DNA of 64,000 bases from Marinobacter sp. DY40_1A1 (GCF_016597815.1 NZ_VCHA01000003.1:434001-498000); one strand, 5' to 3'. Positions 27,544-37,365 are shown, counted from the first letter of the stretch. Notes: generated by a model not told the origin, from the sequence alone. Made by a program: numbers and translations.

Positions 27544-28200
27544 CTAAAAGTTCTTTGCGGGGCATGCCCCGTAAAGCCCCATACTCTGAATCTCCGCCAA
27601 GACTGCATCCGGAGCCAGATAACGGGGTGACAGGCCACGACCAATCCGGTCACGGATGCCGGTTGCTGAAATATCCAGCCAGGGCGGATTCAGGTTAAGA
27701 ATCTTCCCGGAGGCACTGCTGTATAGATCTTCGGCGTTACCAACACTGCGCTCCTCCAGCAGCCTGGCAGGCTCACCTTTCGGATCCAACACTATGCCCG
27801 GACGCTGCACAACAATAATGTGAGCCAACTCAGGAATTGCCCGCCACTCATTCCAGCGATCAAGGCCGGCAAAGGCATCGGTACCTACAACCATGGCTAG
27901 CGGCACCTTGGCACCCAACTCTTTGCGAAGTTGGCGCAAGGTATCTGCCGTGAAGGAAGCGCCTCCCCGGCGCAGTTCGCGATCGTCAACGCTTAAGCGC
28001 GGCTCCCCGGCAATCGCCAACTCAAGCAGGCGCAGCCTTTGCTCGGCTGTTGCGCCAGTATCACCCTTATGCGGTGGAATATGGCAGGGCATCAAACTTA
28101 CAGGCACGCCTCGAAGCCGCTCGCCAACCTCCAGCGCAAGGCGCAAATGCCCATGATGTATCGGATCGAAGGTTCCGCCATAAATTACATGCATCTGCAT
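27544..28200 (-). CDS. nadD: Nicotinate-nucleotide adenylyltransferase NadD
   Basis: Adenylates nicotinate mononucleotide to deamido-NAD in NAD synthesis. The nucleotidyltransferase HxGH is at [15 protein letters not shown] near the start. The [12 protein letters not shown] and late motif [13 protein letters not shown] (the ISSTxxR type) are present. The 218-aa protein starts at an ATG overlapping the proA stop (TGATG); a Met two codons later is also possible. The overlap suggests coupled translation with proA. Confidence 0.95.
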   Translation of the reverse strand: MQMHVIYGGTFDPIHHGHLRLALEVGERLRGVPVSLMPCHIPPHKGDTGATAEQRLRLLELAIAGEPRLSVDDRELRRGGASFTADTLRQLRKELGAKVPLAMVVGTDAFAGLDRWNEWRAIPELAHIIVVQRPGIVLDPKGEPARLLEERSVGNAEDLYSSASGKILNLNPPWLDISATGIRDRIGRGLSPRYLAPDAVLAEIQSMGLYGACPAKNF

Positions 28201-29456
28201 CAGGCCCGAATGTGCCCATCGCCGAACACCACATATTTTTGCGAGGTCAAACCTTCAAGCCCAACCGGCCCACGGGCGTGTATCTTGTCGGTGGAGATGC
28301 CAATCTCAGCGCCAAGGCCATACTCAAAGCCATCCGCAAAACGGGTGGAGGCATTGACCATCACAGAGCTTGAATCCACCTCGGTGATAAAACGCCGGGC
28401 ACGGGTGTAGTTCTCTGTAATGATACTGTCAGTATGCTGAGAGCTGTAACGGTTGATATGCGCAATGGCACCATCCAACCCATCCACCACACGAATGGCC
28501 AGAACGGGCGCAAGATATTCCTCTTCCCAGTCTGCCTCTGTGGCCGCGTTTATATCCGGAAGGATTTCACGGGTCTGCTGGCATCCTCGCAGCTCCACAC
28601 CCTTTTCAATAAAAGAAGAGCTCAACAGCGGCAGCATATCGGCAGCAATTTCTGTGTCCACCAGCAGGGTTTCCATTGTGTTGCATGTGCCGTAGCGGTG
28701 CGTTTTCGCATTAATTGCCACATTCAAAGCTTTTTCTGGGTCAGCATGGCTGTCGATATACACATGGCAAACGCCATCAAGATGCTTGATAACGGGCACC
28801 CGCGCGTCCCGGCTGATGCGTTCAATCAGGCCTTTACCGCCCCTGGGCACAATCACATCCACATAGTCCGGCATGGTAATCAGCTCACCAACCGCCGCTC
28901 GATCTGTCGTTTTGACAACCTGAACAGCTGTTTCCGGCAAGCCGGCATCTGCAAGTCCCCGGGCCAAACACAAGGCAATGGCCTGGTTGGAATGGATAGA
29001 TTCGGAACCACCGCGCAAAATCGTGGCGTTGCCAGACTTCAAGCATAAGCTGGCAGCCTCAACCGTCACATTAGGCCGGGATTCGTAGATAATGCCGATA
29101 ACACCCAAGGGCACACGCATCTTGCCCACTTGAATGCCGGATGGGCGATAGGTCATGTCGGTAATTGCACCAATGGGGTCAGGCAAGGAAGCAACCTGCC
29201 GCAGACCTTCAATCATGGCATCAACCCGTGCTGGCGTAAGTTCAAGCCTGTCCAGCATGGCAGCATCCAGACCACTCTCTTTCCCGGCGACAAGATCACG
29301 AGCATTTGCCTCAGCCAGCTCACTGCGCGCCGCATGCAGCGCGTCAGCGGTTGCCAGGAGCGCCCGGTTTCGCACTTCGGTGGTAGACCGGGCAACGAGT
29401 GTCGCCGCTGCCCGGGCTTGCTGCCCGACTTCGGTCATATAAGCTGCAATATCCAT
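28200..29456 (-). CDS. proA: Gamma-glutamyl phosphate reductase
   Basis: NADPH-dependent second step of proline synthesis, converting gamma-glutamyl phosphate to the semialdehyde. Aldehyde dehydrogenase-like fold of 418 aa. It has [20 protein letters not shown] and the catalytic Cys in YGTCNTMET, and the final [21 protein letters not shown] segment. It heads the run proA-nadD-rsfS-rlmH-mrdA-rodA-rlpA-dacA-ybeD-lipB on the minus strand. proB is not in the window. Confidence 0.96.
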   Translation of the reverse strand: MDIAAYMTEVGQQARAAATLVARSTTEVRNRALLATADALHAARSELAEANARDLVAGKESGLDAAMLDRLELTPARVDAMIEGLRQVASLPDPIGAITDMTYRPSGIQVGKMRVPLGVIGIIYESRPNVTVEAASLCLKSGNATILRGGSESIHSNQAIALCLARGLADAGLPETAVQVVKTTDRAAVGELITMPDYVDVIVPRGGKGLIERISRDARVPVIKHLDGVCHVYIDSHADPEKALNVAINAKTHRYGTCNTMETLLVDTEIAADMLPLLSSSFIEKGVELRGCQQTREILPDINAATEADWEEEYLAPVLAIRVVDGLDGAIAHINRYSSQHTDSIITENYTRARRFITEVDSSSVMVNASTRFADGFEYGLGAEIGISTDKIHARGPVGLEGLTSQKYVVFGDGHIRA

Positions 29457-29543
29457 CCCTTTACCTTATGTATTTTTTGCCAGAATTCAGTAATTAGAGC
29501 CTAACTTTACCTTTCCCGTTTCAAGTACGCACCCCAAACAGAT

Positions 29544-29549
29544 ATTATA
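29544..29549 (-). promoter_or_regulatory. Possible -10 element upstream of proA
   Basis: A perfect TATAAT on the minus strand about 90 bases before the proA start. No convincing -35 lies 16-18 bases upstream, where instead there is a small CCGTTG/CAACGG palindrome (about 29551-29567) in the divergent region shared with the GGDEF operon. That palindrome could be an operator. Confidence 0.4.
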
Positions 29550-29590
29550 CCGTTGCGGTACAACGGGAACCCCGAAAAAGGACGAATACC

Positions 29591-30607
29591 ATGGCACAGA
29601 CGGCCGATAAGTTTTTGCTGAACCGGTTATCACGCGCCAGCCTCGCCGTTTTTGTGGCCATTGCTGTTTTGTGCGCCTTACTGGGCGAGCCGCTTACCGC
29701 GGCAAGCGCCGCAGCTGCGGCCGGCGTTATCATCAGCGGGCGCAGCTTTCACCCTGGCCGAGGCACCCCCCCATGGCCAATGCTTCAAAGGCTGTTTTTT
29801 GTAGCTCTTATACTCCTGTTGATGACCAGCTTCTGGACAGGTCCTTGGGCTCTCAGCCACTGGCTCTACGGGCTGCCGCTGGTTGTATTTGCCCTTATGC
29901 CCCGCGGCATCGCGGCTATCATAACCTTGGTAATAGTGGTACTTGCGGTGATCGCCGCCCATTGGGCAGAAGGCATAGCTGACCGACATCAGATGATCAG
30001 CGCACTCCTGCTTACGGTACTCCTTTCTGCCGTGCTGATATTCCTGCGAGAGTATAAAACTCGCCAACTGGCGCCTCTGAGGCGCACCGATGAGCTAACT
30101 CAAGCCGCCAGCCGGGAATATCTTTCTGCCGATCTGCATAAAGAAATTCAGCGAAGCGAGCGCGAGGGCACAGACATGTCGGTCATTATGATCGGCCTAG
30201 ACGCCCATACCAGCGACAACGACCCTGACGAAGACATTCGTTCGATTCTTCCAAGAATTGGCCGCTTTCTGCACTCTCAACTACGGGATTTCGATACCTA
30301 CTACCGGGCAGCAGACCTGCAGTTTCTGGTGATATTGCCGGGCATAGCCACTCAAGAGGCCATCCTCAGGGCGGAATCAATCCGCAAAGGCCTGGGAAAA
30401 CTGCTGGAAACCCACGGTATGAACCTGACAGTCAGTACCGGTATCGCCGGGCTGAACATTGGCGACAATGCCGACAGCCTGCAGCAGAGCGCCGCGAACG
30501 CTCTACGCCGCGCACAGCAACAAGGCGGCAACCGGACTCAGGCATACAGCACATGGTCACCAGCCACACCCCCAACCCAGCCCCGTGCGGAGGGATCTGC
30601 GCCATGA
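29591..30607 (+). CDS. Membrane protein with degenerate GGDEF domain (first of pair)
   Basis: A 338-aa protein with about six hydrophobic segments in residues 15-150 and a GGDEF-like domain from about residue 165 (RTDELTQAASREYL). The catalytic loop is changed: the canonical R-x-GGDEF position reads RAADLQF, so the metal- and GTP-binding residues are lost, and the first metal-site motif reads GLDAHT. It is therefore probably not a cyclase but may bind a nucleotide or partner. The ATG has AAGGAC upstream. It overlaps the next gene by four bases (ATGA) and starts the operon ending in the DedA-PAP2 fusion. Confidence 0.85.
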   Translation: MAQTADKFLLNRLSRASLAVFVAIAVLCALLGEPLTAASAAAAAGVIISGRSFHPGRGTPPWPMLQRLFFVALILLLMTSFWTGPWALSHWLYGLPLVVFALMPRGIAAIITLVIVVLAVIAAHWAEGIADRHQMISALLLTVLLSAVLIFLREYKTRQLAPLRRTDELTQAASREYLSADLHKEIQRSEREGTDMSVIMIGLDAHTSDNDPDEDIRSILPRIGRFLHSQLRDFDTYYRAADLQFLVILPGIATQEAILRAESIRKGLGKLLETHGMNLTVSTGIAGLNIGDNADSLQQSAANALRRAQQQGGNRTQAYSTWSPATPPTQPRAEGSAP

Positions 30608-31602
30608 CAGAAACCCGGCTGAGAACCTGGACTCACAGCATTGGCTATGGCACTGCCACTCTGTTTATATTTACTCTGGCACTGCAAAACCTTCGATACG
30701 GTTTTTACGAGCTCTTCTACCTTGCTGCCGGCATGGCTGCCCTTACCCTTGGCGGACTGGCTTACACGCTCCTGAGTCGCCGGCGCCAACTCTCGGCACC
30801 GGGCCACCTGATTATTCTTGCAACTCTGAACAGCGGTCTTCTGGCAGCCATGTTTGTCATCGGCAGCACCAGCATTACCCACTGGGCCATGCCACTGTTG
30901 CTGCTCAACCTGCTGATATTGCCCCTTCGCCACGCGCTGATGCTTTCTCTGCTTCTGCTGATACCCATGTCTATCCTGCTACTTGTAAAACAGCCGGCAG
31001 CGGATGCAATCACGGCCGTCAGCGGCTTGCTCATCGTACTGACGGTTGCTGCACTCTATATATGGCAGTACGACCACATGGCTCAATCTGCCGAGGATCT
31101 TGCCATTACTGATCCGGTTACTGGCGCTCACAATGCCCGCTTTCTTGACGAAACCCTGCAAAAAGAAATAAGCCGGGCCATTGCTACCGGCCATAACCTG
31201 TCTGTGATAAACCTCACCATTGATCATGCCGATGAGGCCACTCAACTCTATGGGGAGCCAGGCATGCAAGCGCTGTTTTACAACATGACCCAGCACCTTT
31301 TCGGCGTAATCCGCGCTGGCGACACGCTCTACACACTGAATGATTCCGAATTTTTCCTGATTTTGCCTTTCACGCCGGAAGAAGGTGTGCGCGTTATTGC
31401 GGAACGTATCCGGCGCACAATCTCTGAAAATGAGTGGCCGGTGACAGGCAAAGCCACAGTGAGCCTGGGCTGCACCACCCGGGGGAGCAGCGACACCCGC
31501 ACCGATACACTCCGCAAACGTGCCCATCAGGCAATGCTTGAAGCCCGTAAGCGCGGGGCTGACACGGCATGGTTCAGCCCGGGAGAGACGCTCCGTACAT
31601 GA
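30604..31602 (+). CDS. Membrane protein with degenerate GGDEF domain (second of pair)
   Basis: A 332-aa paralogue-like neighbour of the previous gene: four to five hydrophobic segments (about residues 15-150), then a GGDEF-like domain starting at TDPVTGAHNARFLDETL. The catalytic loop TLNDSEFFLILP has NDSEF in place of GGDEF, so the glycines and the first acidic residue are missing. The ATG at 30604 overlaps the upstream stop by four bases, and the stop overlaps the next start by four. A sensory or scaffold role rather than c-di-GMP synthesis is inferred. The frame is open 17 codons further upstream but the overlap makes 30604 preferable. Confidence 0.85.
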   Translation: MTETRLRTWTHSIGYGTATLFIFTLALQNLRYGFYELFYLAAGMAALTLGGLAYTLLSRRRQLSAPGHLIILATLNSGLLAAMFVIGSTSITHWAMPLLLLNLLILPLRHALMLSLLLLIPMSILLLVKQPAADAITAVSGLLIVLTVAALYIWQYDHMAQSAEDLAITDPVTGAHNARFLDETLQKEISRAIATGHNLSVINLTIDHADEATQLYGEPGMQALFYNMTQHLFGVIRAGDTLYTLNDSEFFLILPFTPEEGVRVIAERIRRTISENEWPVTGKATVSLGCTTRGSSDTRTDTLRKRAHQAMLEARKRGADTAWFSPGETLRT

Positions 31603-33050
31603 GCAGCGCCTGGCTTTCGGACCTGACTGCGTGGCTTAGCGCCAACCCCGGCTGGCTATCTTTGGCCCTGTTCAGCACCGCATTTATAGAATCCTTGGCG
31701 ATCGCCGGCATTCTGGTGCCCGGCGTTGCCTTCCTGTTCACCATCTCGGTTATGGCAGCCCAGATAGACATGCCTCTTATGACCGTGCTGGCCTGGGCCT
31801 GGTTAGGTGCGGTCAGCGGCGACACTGTAAGTTTTGCAATTGGCAGGTTATTTCAGGGGCGTCTGGCAAGTGTATGGCCACTAAGCCGCTACCCGGAACA
31901 CATCAGAAAAGCCGAAATCTTCTTTCATTTACATGGCGGGAAAAGCGTTATTATCGGGCGTTTTGTTGGGCCCTTGCGCCCCATAATACCCCTCGTTGCG
32001 GGTGCTCTATTGATGCCTTGGCGCCGTTTTCTGGCTTTCAACATCGGATCAGCCATTGGCTGGGCGCCGGCCTATATTTTGCCGGGCTATCTTGTGGGTG
32101 GCGCACTGGCCAGTGAACTACAGCCGCCAGCGCATGTTTATTTGGTGACAGGCATTAGCCTGGCAACGCTGGCAGCCATCTACCTGGTTATCTTCCGTTT
32201 TCAGCTGGGCCTTGGCGACAATAGCCGCCTTTACTTGTGGCTTCAGAGAAAGATGGCACAGTATGAAACAACCCACCGTTTCTGGCGTCTCTATTCCAAT
32301 GAGCGCCCGGCCAAAGAAAGCGAATTCCCTCTGGCCTCACTGATGCTTGCATTTGGTGCATTTGCCCTGTTTATCCTCTGGAGCCAACTGGCAACCATGA
32401 CCGACGTGATCAAACCGTTCGATCAATTGGCGATGCTGTGGTTCAGTGAATTGCGCCAACCTTTGCTGGATGCACCCGCCATTGCAGCCACACTCCTGGG
32501 AGACCCTCCCGTTCTTATCGCTGCAGCCCTGCTGGCATGCCTTGCATTAGCCTTCAGGGGCCACTATGCAGCCGCTGTGCATATATTTTCAGCAGCAATT
32601 CTGACGATTTTTCTGGTTTGGGGGCTGAAACACGCCATTGGTTCCGTGCGCCCGGATCAGGTTATGAACCCGCCATCATCAGGCGCCTTTCCCAGCGGCC
32701 ATACCACGGGCATCACGGTGCTTGTCACTATGCTGGCCAGCTTTATAGCCGCAGAAACACACACCCGGAAACGCTGGCAAACCTACATACTGTTTTCACT
32801 GCCACTGATCCCTGTCGCCATTAGCCGGCTCTACTTGGGCGTACACTGGTTCAGCGATATTGTCGGGGGGCTGTTACTCGGGTTGGCGATCACTGGCGCA
32901 ACAAGAGCCAGCTTCAGCCGGTTTGACCGGGTGCCTATTTCTCTGGATGTATTCAGCGTATCGGCAGCACTAGCCTGGTTGTCGTTTTGCGGGGGCTACA
33001 TATGGCTCATGTGGTCTGAAGCCATACACCATTACGCGCCGGCTCTTTGA
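31599..33050 (+). CDS. DedA-PAP2 fusion membrane phosphatase
   Basis: A 483-aa protein joining two membrane domains. The N-terminal half is DedA/SNARE-associated: FIESLAIAGILVPG, GDTVSFAIGR and GRFVGPLRPIIPLVAG. The C-terminal half is a type 2 phosphatidic acid phosphatase with all three motifs: KHAIGSVRP (near residue 343), PSGHT (near 365) and SRLYLGVHWFSD (near 408). The active-site His residues are intact, so it is likely to dephosphorylate a lipid phosphate such as undecaprenyl pyrophosphate or phosphatidate while the DedA part moves a lipid across the membrane. Its start overlaps the second GGDEF-like gene by four bases. Confidence 0.9.
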   Translation: MSSAWLSDLTAWLSANPGWLSLALFSTAFIESLAIAGILVPGVAFLFTISVMAAQIDMPLMTVLAWAWLGAVSGDTVSFAIGRLFQGRLASVWPLSRYPEHIRKAEIFFHLHGGKSVIIGRFVGPLRPIIPLVAGALLMPWRRFLAFNIGSAIGWAPAYILPGYLVGGALASELQPPAHVYLVTGISLATLAAIYLVIFRFQLGLGDNSRLYLWLQRKMAQYETTHRFWRLYSNERPAKESEFPLASLMLAFGAFALFILWSQLATMTDVIKPFDQLAMLWFSELRQPLLDAPAIAATLLGDPPVLIAAALLACLALAFRGHYAAAVHIFSAAILTIFLVWGLKHAIGSVRPDQVMNPPSSGAFPSGHTTGITVLVTMLASFIAAETHTRKRWQTYILFSLPLIPVAISRLYLGVHWFSDIVGGLLLGLAITGATRASFSRFDRVPISLDVFSVSAALAWLSFCGGYIWLMWSEAIHHYAPAL

Positions 33051-33055
33051 CGCCT

Positions 33056-33634
33056 TCAGCCCTCGTCAAGAGCATCCAGCAACTCCTGCAGACGGGCGAG
33101 TCGCGCCAATGGATCCTGCATTTCCAAAAGCTGCTGCTTGTCCTGTTTATCCAAAGGCAGCAGCTCCGTCAATCGCCAACTAACATCGCGGGCATCCTCA
33201 TAATCGACACTCATCCCCAACTCTTCAATCACGGGGTGTCGAAACAAAGCGCGCAGTACAGATGGCAACTCGTGGAATACAGTGGGTATATCTGCCCGGG
33301 ACTCGGCAGGCAAAAACTCCATCTCACCCAGGTGCAGCCCATCAGTCTGTTGCCAGAAATCCGTGATGGACACCTTTGAATCGCCTTCAACGGTGATTCC
33401 CAGCAACCCGTTGTCCAGCTTTTTGAAATCGACAATGCGCACATAGGTGCCTGTTTCATAGAAGGATGCCGTGCGGCCGGCTTCATTGCCGTTGCGCAGC
33501 AGGCTGATAACAAAGCCTTTATCCTCTTTCATGCAACGGCTCAGCATATCAATGTATCGAGGCTCGAACAGTTGCAAGGGGATTCTTCCACCAGGCAAGA
33601 CAACGGAATTGAGAGGGAAAACCGGTGCCTTCAT
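33056..33634 (-). CDS. Lon N-terminal (substrate-binding) domain protein
   Basis: A 192-aa stand-alone version of the Lon N-terminal domain (PUA-like). It opens with the typical PVFPLNSVVLPGGRIPLQLFEPRY and keeps GTYVRIVDF and LLGITVEGD; a helical C-terminus follows from about residue 130. There is no AAA or protease domain, so it is not a Lon protease. It overlaps the upstream HDOD gene by four bases and is convergent with the DedA-PAP2 gene, 5 bases away. The role is unknown; adaptor-like binding of proteins is possible. Confidence 0.9.
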   Translation of the reverse strand: MKAPVFPLNSVVLPGGRIPLQLFEPRYIDMLSRCMKEDKGFVISLLRNGNEAGRTASFYETGTYVRIVDFKKLDNGLLGITVEGDSKVSITDFWQQTDGLHLGEMEFLPAESRADIPTVFHELPSVLRALFRHPVIEELGMSVDYEDARDVSWRLTELLPLDKQDKQQLLEMQDPLARLARLQELLDALDEG

Positions 33635-34884
33635 CGAATCGACAACAACTGTTGGACTTCATCAACCCGGGCTCGCGCCTCGGTGAGAAGTTCCAGACTG
33701 CGGGATGCATTCAGTTCAAGGTTGCCCAGCCTGCGATAGGCCGGCACTTCGTCAAATGCGGGCAAACCTTCATTCTGGCTTGATCCGATCATGGCGTGCA
33801 GTTGCGCCACAATGACAACATCAACCAACTGCGGCTCGGCCTCGCGGCTCTCGTAGGCCCAGTCTTCTGCATGACGCACAGCCTCTACGAAGGCCGGCGG
33901 AAATGACCAGCTTCCCAGCACGGCAGTGCCCACGTCAGCCCGCAGCTCACTGATGGCATTCTTCAGATTGGTATCGTCCGCAAACAGATTTACGTGATGT
34001 TCTGCCTGGACCAGAACGGGCACCACACCTATATCGTGAAGCAAGCCCGCCAGTAGCGCCTCTTCCGGATTCAATCGGGTTGCGTGATCCGCCAAAACCC
34101 AGCAAAGCGCTGCCACCTCACGGGAATGTCGCCAGAGCTTTTCCATTTCCTTTTGCAATGACGGGTGCCGGCTTTTGAACACTTCCCGCATGGAAAACAC
34201 GGTCACCAGCTGGCGTGTTGTCCGCATACCAAGGCGAACCACCGTCTCACGCACGTTGCGCACATCGCTAAAACCACGATAAAGAGGGCTGTTACAGGCT
34301 CGCACCAATTTGGCCGCCATGGCCGGATCAGCTGACACTGCAGTGGCCACCTCATCCGCTGTGGAGTCATCCCGGTCTACCAGACGCCGCACCTTCCAGG
34401 CCACATCGGGAACGCTAGGCAGTTTAAGCTGGTTAGAGCGAAGCTCTGCGTAAAACTCCATCAAAAGATGGTGTTCCTCACTCTCACCACCATGACTCTC
34501 GCCAGAATCCATCTCTACCTGAGCCACAGGCGCAGAACGCAACAACTGGTTGAGCACATCCTGCTCCACCACAAGAAACTCACAAGGTTTAACCGCGGTC
34601 ACGTCGTACATTCTTGGTTGCAGCCTGGCGATGGGGTTCAACGCCTGATCGGTTTCAGCTTCAATAACCGATTTGCGTCCATCCACAGACTCCAGTTCAA
34701 CTTTTCCGGTTACCAGAAAATAATCAAGGCCATCGCGCACACCACGCTCCAGCACTCGCTGGCCAGGACCATGAGTCCTGCGCTCAGCACGACTGGCCAA
34801 CACCACCAACTGATCGTCTGTTAGCCGGTTCAGCGGCTGAAATTCCTTCAGGCGGCGCAGCGGCAGGCTTTCCTGGCTAGCCAT
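33631..34884 (-). CDS. HDOD signalling protein with cyclic-nucleotide-binding-like domain
   Basis: A 417-aa cytoplasmic protein. Residues about 10-120 resemble a cNMP-binding domain (LNRLTDDQLVVLASRAERR, then LVTGKVELES), but the usual FGE of the phosphate cassette is absent while an Arg in LQPRMYDVTA is kept. Residues about 150-350 form an HDOD domain (LPSVPDVAWKVRRLV, KLVRACNSPLYRG, LLAGLLHDIGVV). HDOD proteins act in regulation without HD phosphohydrolase activity. It is coupled to the Lon-domain gene by a four-base overlap. Confidence 0.9.
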   Translation of the reverse strand: MASQESLPLRRLKEFQPLNRLTDDQLVVLASRAERRTHGPGQRVLERGVRDGLDYFLVTGKVELESVDGRKSVIEAETDQALNPIARLQPRMYDVTAVKPCEFLVVEQDVLNQLLRSAPVAQVEMDSGESHGGESEEHHLLMEFYAELRSNQLKLPSVPDVAWKVRRLVDRDDSTADEVATAVSADPAMAAKLVRACNSPLYRGFSDVRNVRETVVRLGMRTTRQLVTVFSMREVFKSRHPSLQKEMEKLWRHSREVAALCWVLADHATRLNPEEALLAGLLHDIGVVPVLVQAEHHVNLFADDTNLKNAISELRADVGTAVLGSWSFPPAFVEAVRHAEDWAYESREAEPQLVDVVIVAQLHAMIGSSQNEGLPAFDEVPAYRRLGNLELNASRSLELLTEARARVDEVQQLLSIR

Positions 34885-35053
34885 AGATAATCTCCTAAGT
34901 TGACTAAAAGCGGGGCAACAGCGTTTTATAACATCTGTTAGCGATTGTAACCATGACGCCGCAAAACAGCCATGCGCCTGGAGTCTAATCTGGTATCCTT
35001 TGTATCTGCATCTGCAATCACCACTTTTTCATACAAAGAGAGATCAGAACACC

Positions 35054-36889
35054 ATGCCTCAGTATCGTTCGCGGACTTCCACCGCAGGCCGCAACATGGC
35101 CGGCGCCCGCGCCCTCTGGCGCGCCACCGGCATGAAAGATGATGATTTCGGCAAGCCGATTATTGCCGTTGTTAACTCCTTCACCCAATTTGTGCCCGGA
35201 CACGTACACCTCAAGGATCTGGGGCAACTCGTATGCCGCGAAATTGAGGCTGCGGGTGGCGTTGCCAAAGAATTCAACACCATCGCGGTGGATGACGGCA
35301 TCGCCATGGGCCACGACGGCATGCTTTACTCCCTGCCCTCCCGGGAGATCATTGCCGATTCGGTTGAATACATGGTGAATGCCCACTGCGCCGACGCAAT
35401 GGTGTGCATCTCCAATTGCGACAAAATCACCCCGGGCATGATCATGGCGGCCATGCGCCTGAATATCCCGGCCATTTTCGTATCTGGCGGTCCGATGGAA
35501 GCCGGCAAAACCAAGCTATCTGAACACAAGCTGGACCTGGTGGACGCAATGGTGATTGCCGCCGACCCGACAGCCGACGATGAAAAGGTTGCAGAGTACG
35601 AGCGCTCCGCTTGCCCCACGTGCGGCTCCTGTTCCGGTATGTTTACCGCCAACTCCATGAACTGCCTGGCCGAAGCCATTGGCCTGGCACTGCCAGGCAA
35701 TGGCTCTATGCTGGCAACCCACGCCGACCGTGAACAGCTGTTCCTGAAAGCCGGCCGCCAGATTGTGGAGAATACCAAGCGTTATTACGAACAGGACGAC
35801 GCAAGCGTTCTGCCTCGCAGCATCGCCTCCATGGCCGCATTCGAAAACGCCATGGTCATGGATATCGCCATGGGAGGGTCTACTAACACGATTCTGCATT
35901 TGCTGGCAGCGGCTCAGGAAGGCGGGGTTCCGTTTACTCTTAACGAGATTGACCAGCTTTCCCGCAAGGTTCCGCAGCTGTGCAAAGTGGCACCCAACTC
36001 ACCTAAATACCACATGGAAGACGTGCACCGTGCAGGTGGCATTATGGGGATTCTTGGCGAGCTGGAGCGCGGCGGCCTGATCAACACCGATCTACCAACC
36101 GTACACAGCAAAACCATGAAAGAAGCCCTCGAAACCTGGGACATCATGCGCTCCCCGACCCCCGAGGTTGTTGAGTTCTATAAAGCAGGGCCGGCCGGAA
36201 TTCCTACCCAGACTGCCTTTAGCCAAAGCACACGCTGGCCCAGCCTGGATGGCGACCGTGAAGCCGGCTGCATCCGCTCCGTTGAACACGCCTACAGTGC
36301 GGAGGGCGGCTTGGCCGTTCTGTATGGCAACATTGCCGTTGACGGTTGTGTCGTGAAAACCGCTGGCGTGGATGAAAGCATTTTTGTCTTCGAAGGCAAG
36401 GCGAAAGTGTTCGAAAGCCAGGACGCTGCGGTGGCGGGTATTCTGGGAGACCAGGTCAAAGCCGGTGATGTCGTCATTATTCGCTACGAAGGCCCCAAGG
36501 GCGGCCCGGGCATGCAGGAAATGCTCTACCCCACAAGCTACCTGAAATCCAAAGGGCTGGGTAAGGACTGTGCACTGCTCACCGACGGGCGTTTCTCCGG
36601 TGGCACCTCCGGGCTTTCCATCGGGCATGCATCACCCGAAGCTGCTGCAGGTGGCGCGATAGGGCTTATCGAAGACGGCGATACCATCCTGATCGATATT
36701 CCGGCGCGATCCATCAATGTGCAGCTAGACCAGCAGGAACTGGACCGTCGTCGCGAAGCCCGCGATGCCAAAGGCTGGAAACCTGAACAACCCCGCGACC
36801 GCGCTGTATCCGCAGCTCTGAAAGCCTACGCACTGTTAGCAACCAGCGCTGACAAAGGTGCCGTAAGAGATCTGGAAAAGCTCGGCTGA
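35054..36889 (+). CDS. ilvD: Dihydroxy-acid dehydratase
   Basis: Iron-sulfur enzyme producing branched-chain 2-keto acids for valine, isoleucine and leucine. The conserved cysteines are in [11 protein letters not shown] and [19 protein letters not shown], and the C-terminal [14 protein letters not shown] is present. The ATG at 35054 gives 611 aa, matching E. coli IlvD; the frame is open 18 codons further upstream. It is monocistronic, divergent from the HDOD gene, and ends in a strong terminator. I saw no leader peptide or attenuator in the 170 bases before it. Confidence 0.96.
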   Translation: MPQYRSRTSTAGRNMAGARALWRATGMKDDDFGKPIIAVVNSFTQFVPGHVHLKDLGQLVCREIEAAGGVAKEFNTIAVDDGIAMGHDGMLYSLPSREIIADSVEYMVNAHCADAMVCISNCDKITPGMIMAAMRLNIPAIFVSGGPMEAGKTKLSEHKLDLVDAMVIAADPTADDEKVAEYERSACPTCGSCSGMFTANSMNCLAEAIGLALPGNGSMLATHADREQLFLKAGRQIVENTKRYYEQDDASVLPRSIASMAAFENAMVMDIAMGGSTNTILHLLAAAQEGGVPFTLNEIDQLSRKVPQLCKVAPNSPKYHMEDVHRAGGIMGILGELERGGLINTDLPTVHSKTMKEALETWDIMRSPTPEVVEFYKAGPAGIPTQTAFSQSTRWPSLDGDREAGCIRSVEHAYSAEGGLAVLYGNIAVDGCVVKTAGVDESIFVFEGKAKVFESQDAAVAGILGDQVKAGDVVIIRYEGPKGGPGMQEMLYPTSYLKSKGLGKDCALLTDGRFSGGTSGLSIGHASPEAAAGGAIGLIEDGDTILIDIPARSINVQLDQQELDRRREARDAKGWKPEQPRDRAVSAALKAYALLATSADKGAVRDLEKLG

Positions 36890-36906
36890 TCCCAAGCCTT
36901 ACACAT

Positions 36907-36944
36907 AAAAGCCCGCGCAGAACTTGCTGTCTGCGCGGGCTTTT
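36907..36944. terminator. Strong bidirectional terminator
   Basis: A perfect 15-bp inverted repeat (36907-36921 with 36930-36944, 8-base loop) with a very GC-rich core and A4/T4 ends. It lies 17 bases after the ilvD stop and 28 bases beyond the stop of the convergent small secreted protein, so it can serve both. Confidence 0.92.
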
Positions 36945-36972
36945 ATGTTTTGATGTGCTTGCTGTGACAGCC

Positions 36973-37365
36973 TTAGAACAGTGACCAGCCGCCATCTTCC
37001 TCTTCTTCAATAACTTCCTCTTCAACCGGCTCCGGGTTGCTTGGCGCTGCCGCCTTGGCTTTTGCCGGCGTCGACACGGTCGTATTAGCGGCAACATTAA
37101 CGCTGATCATTCCCAGCGCTTTTTTTGTTGCCTCATCCAGAATGCCGGTAGCCTGAAGCCCATTTTCCTTCTGAAAGCGAGACAGTTCAGACCGGGTGTT
37201 GGTATCCATTCCAGGGTCTACATTAGTAATATTGTACCCAGCGCCGTGAAGGGCGTTCTTGAGCGCAACCGTTTCATCAGCGAACGCGGCGGGCGCGAAA
37301 CCCAGCATAACGGTTGTACCAACTGCAACGACAAAGCGGCCCACTCGGGTAGTCGTGTATTTCAT
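36973..37365 (-). CDS. Small exported protein with peptidoglycan-binding-like domain and acidic tail
   Basis: A 130-aa protein with a Sec signal peptide (FVVAVGTTVMLGFAPAAFA, cleavage after about residue 28). A PG_binding_1-like helical segment follows, ALHGAGYNITNVDPGMDTNTRSELSRFQKENGL, then an Ala/Pro/Lys linker and a run of Glu residues ending GGWSLF. The ATG at 37365 is chosen for its AGGTGAG site; the frame continues another 39 codons. The domain resembles the one-helix-repeat that reads D-x-x-T-x-x-A-V-x-x-F-Q in lytic enzymes. Function unknown. Confidence 0.75.
   Translation of the reverse strand: MKYTTTRVGRFVVAVGTTVMLGFAPAAFADETVALKNALHGAGYNITNVDPGMDTNTRSELSRFQKENGLQATGILDEATKKALGMISVNVAANTTVSTPAKAKAAAPSNPEPVEEEVIEEEEDGGWSLF

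Noticed and set aside
27474..27653. 60-codon upstream extension of rsfS
   Set aside because: It overlaps the 3' part of nadD and lacks similarity to the family; a good ribosome-binding site lies at the internal ATG.
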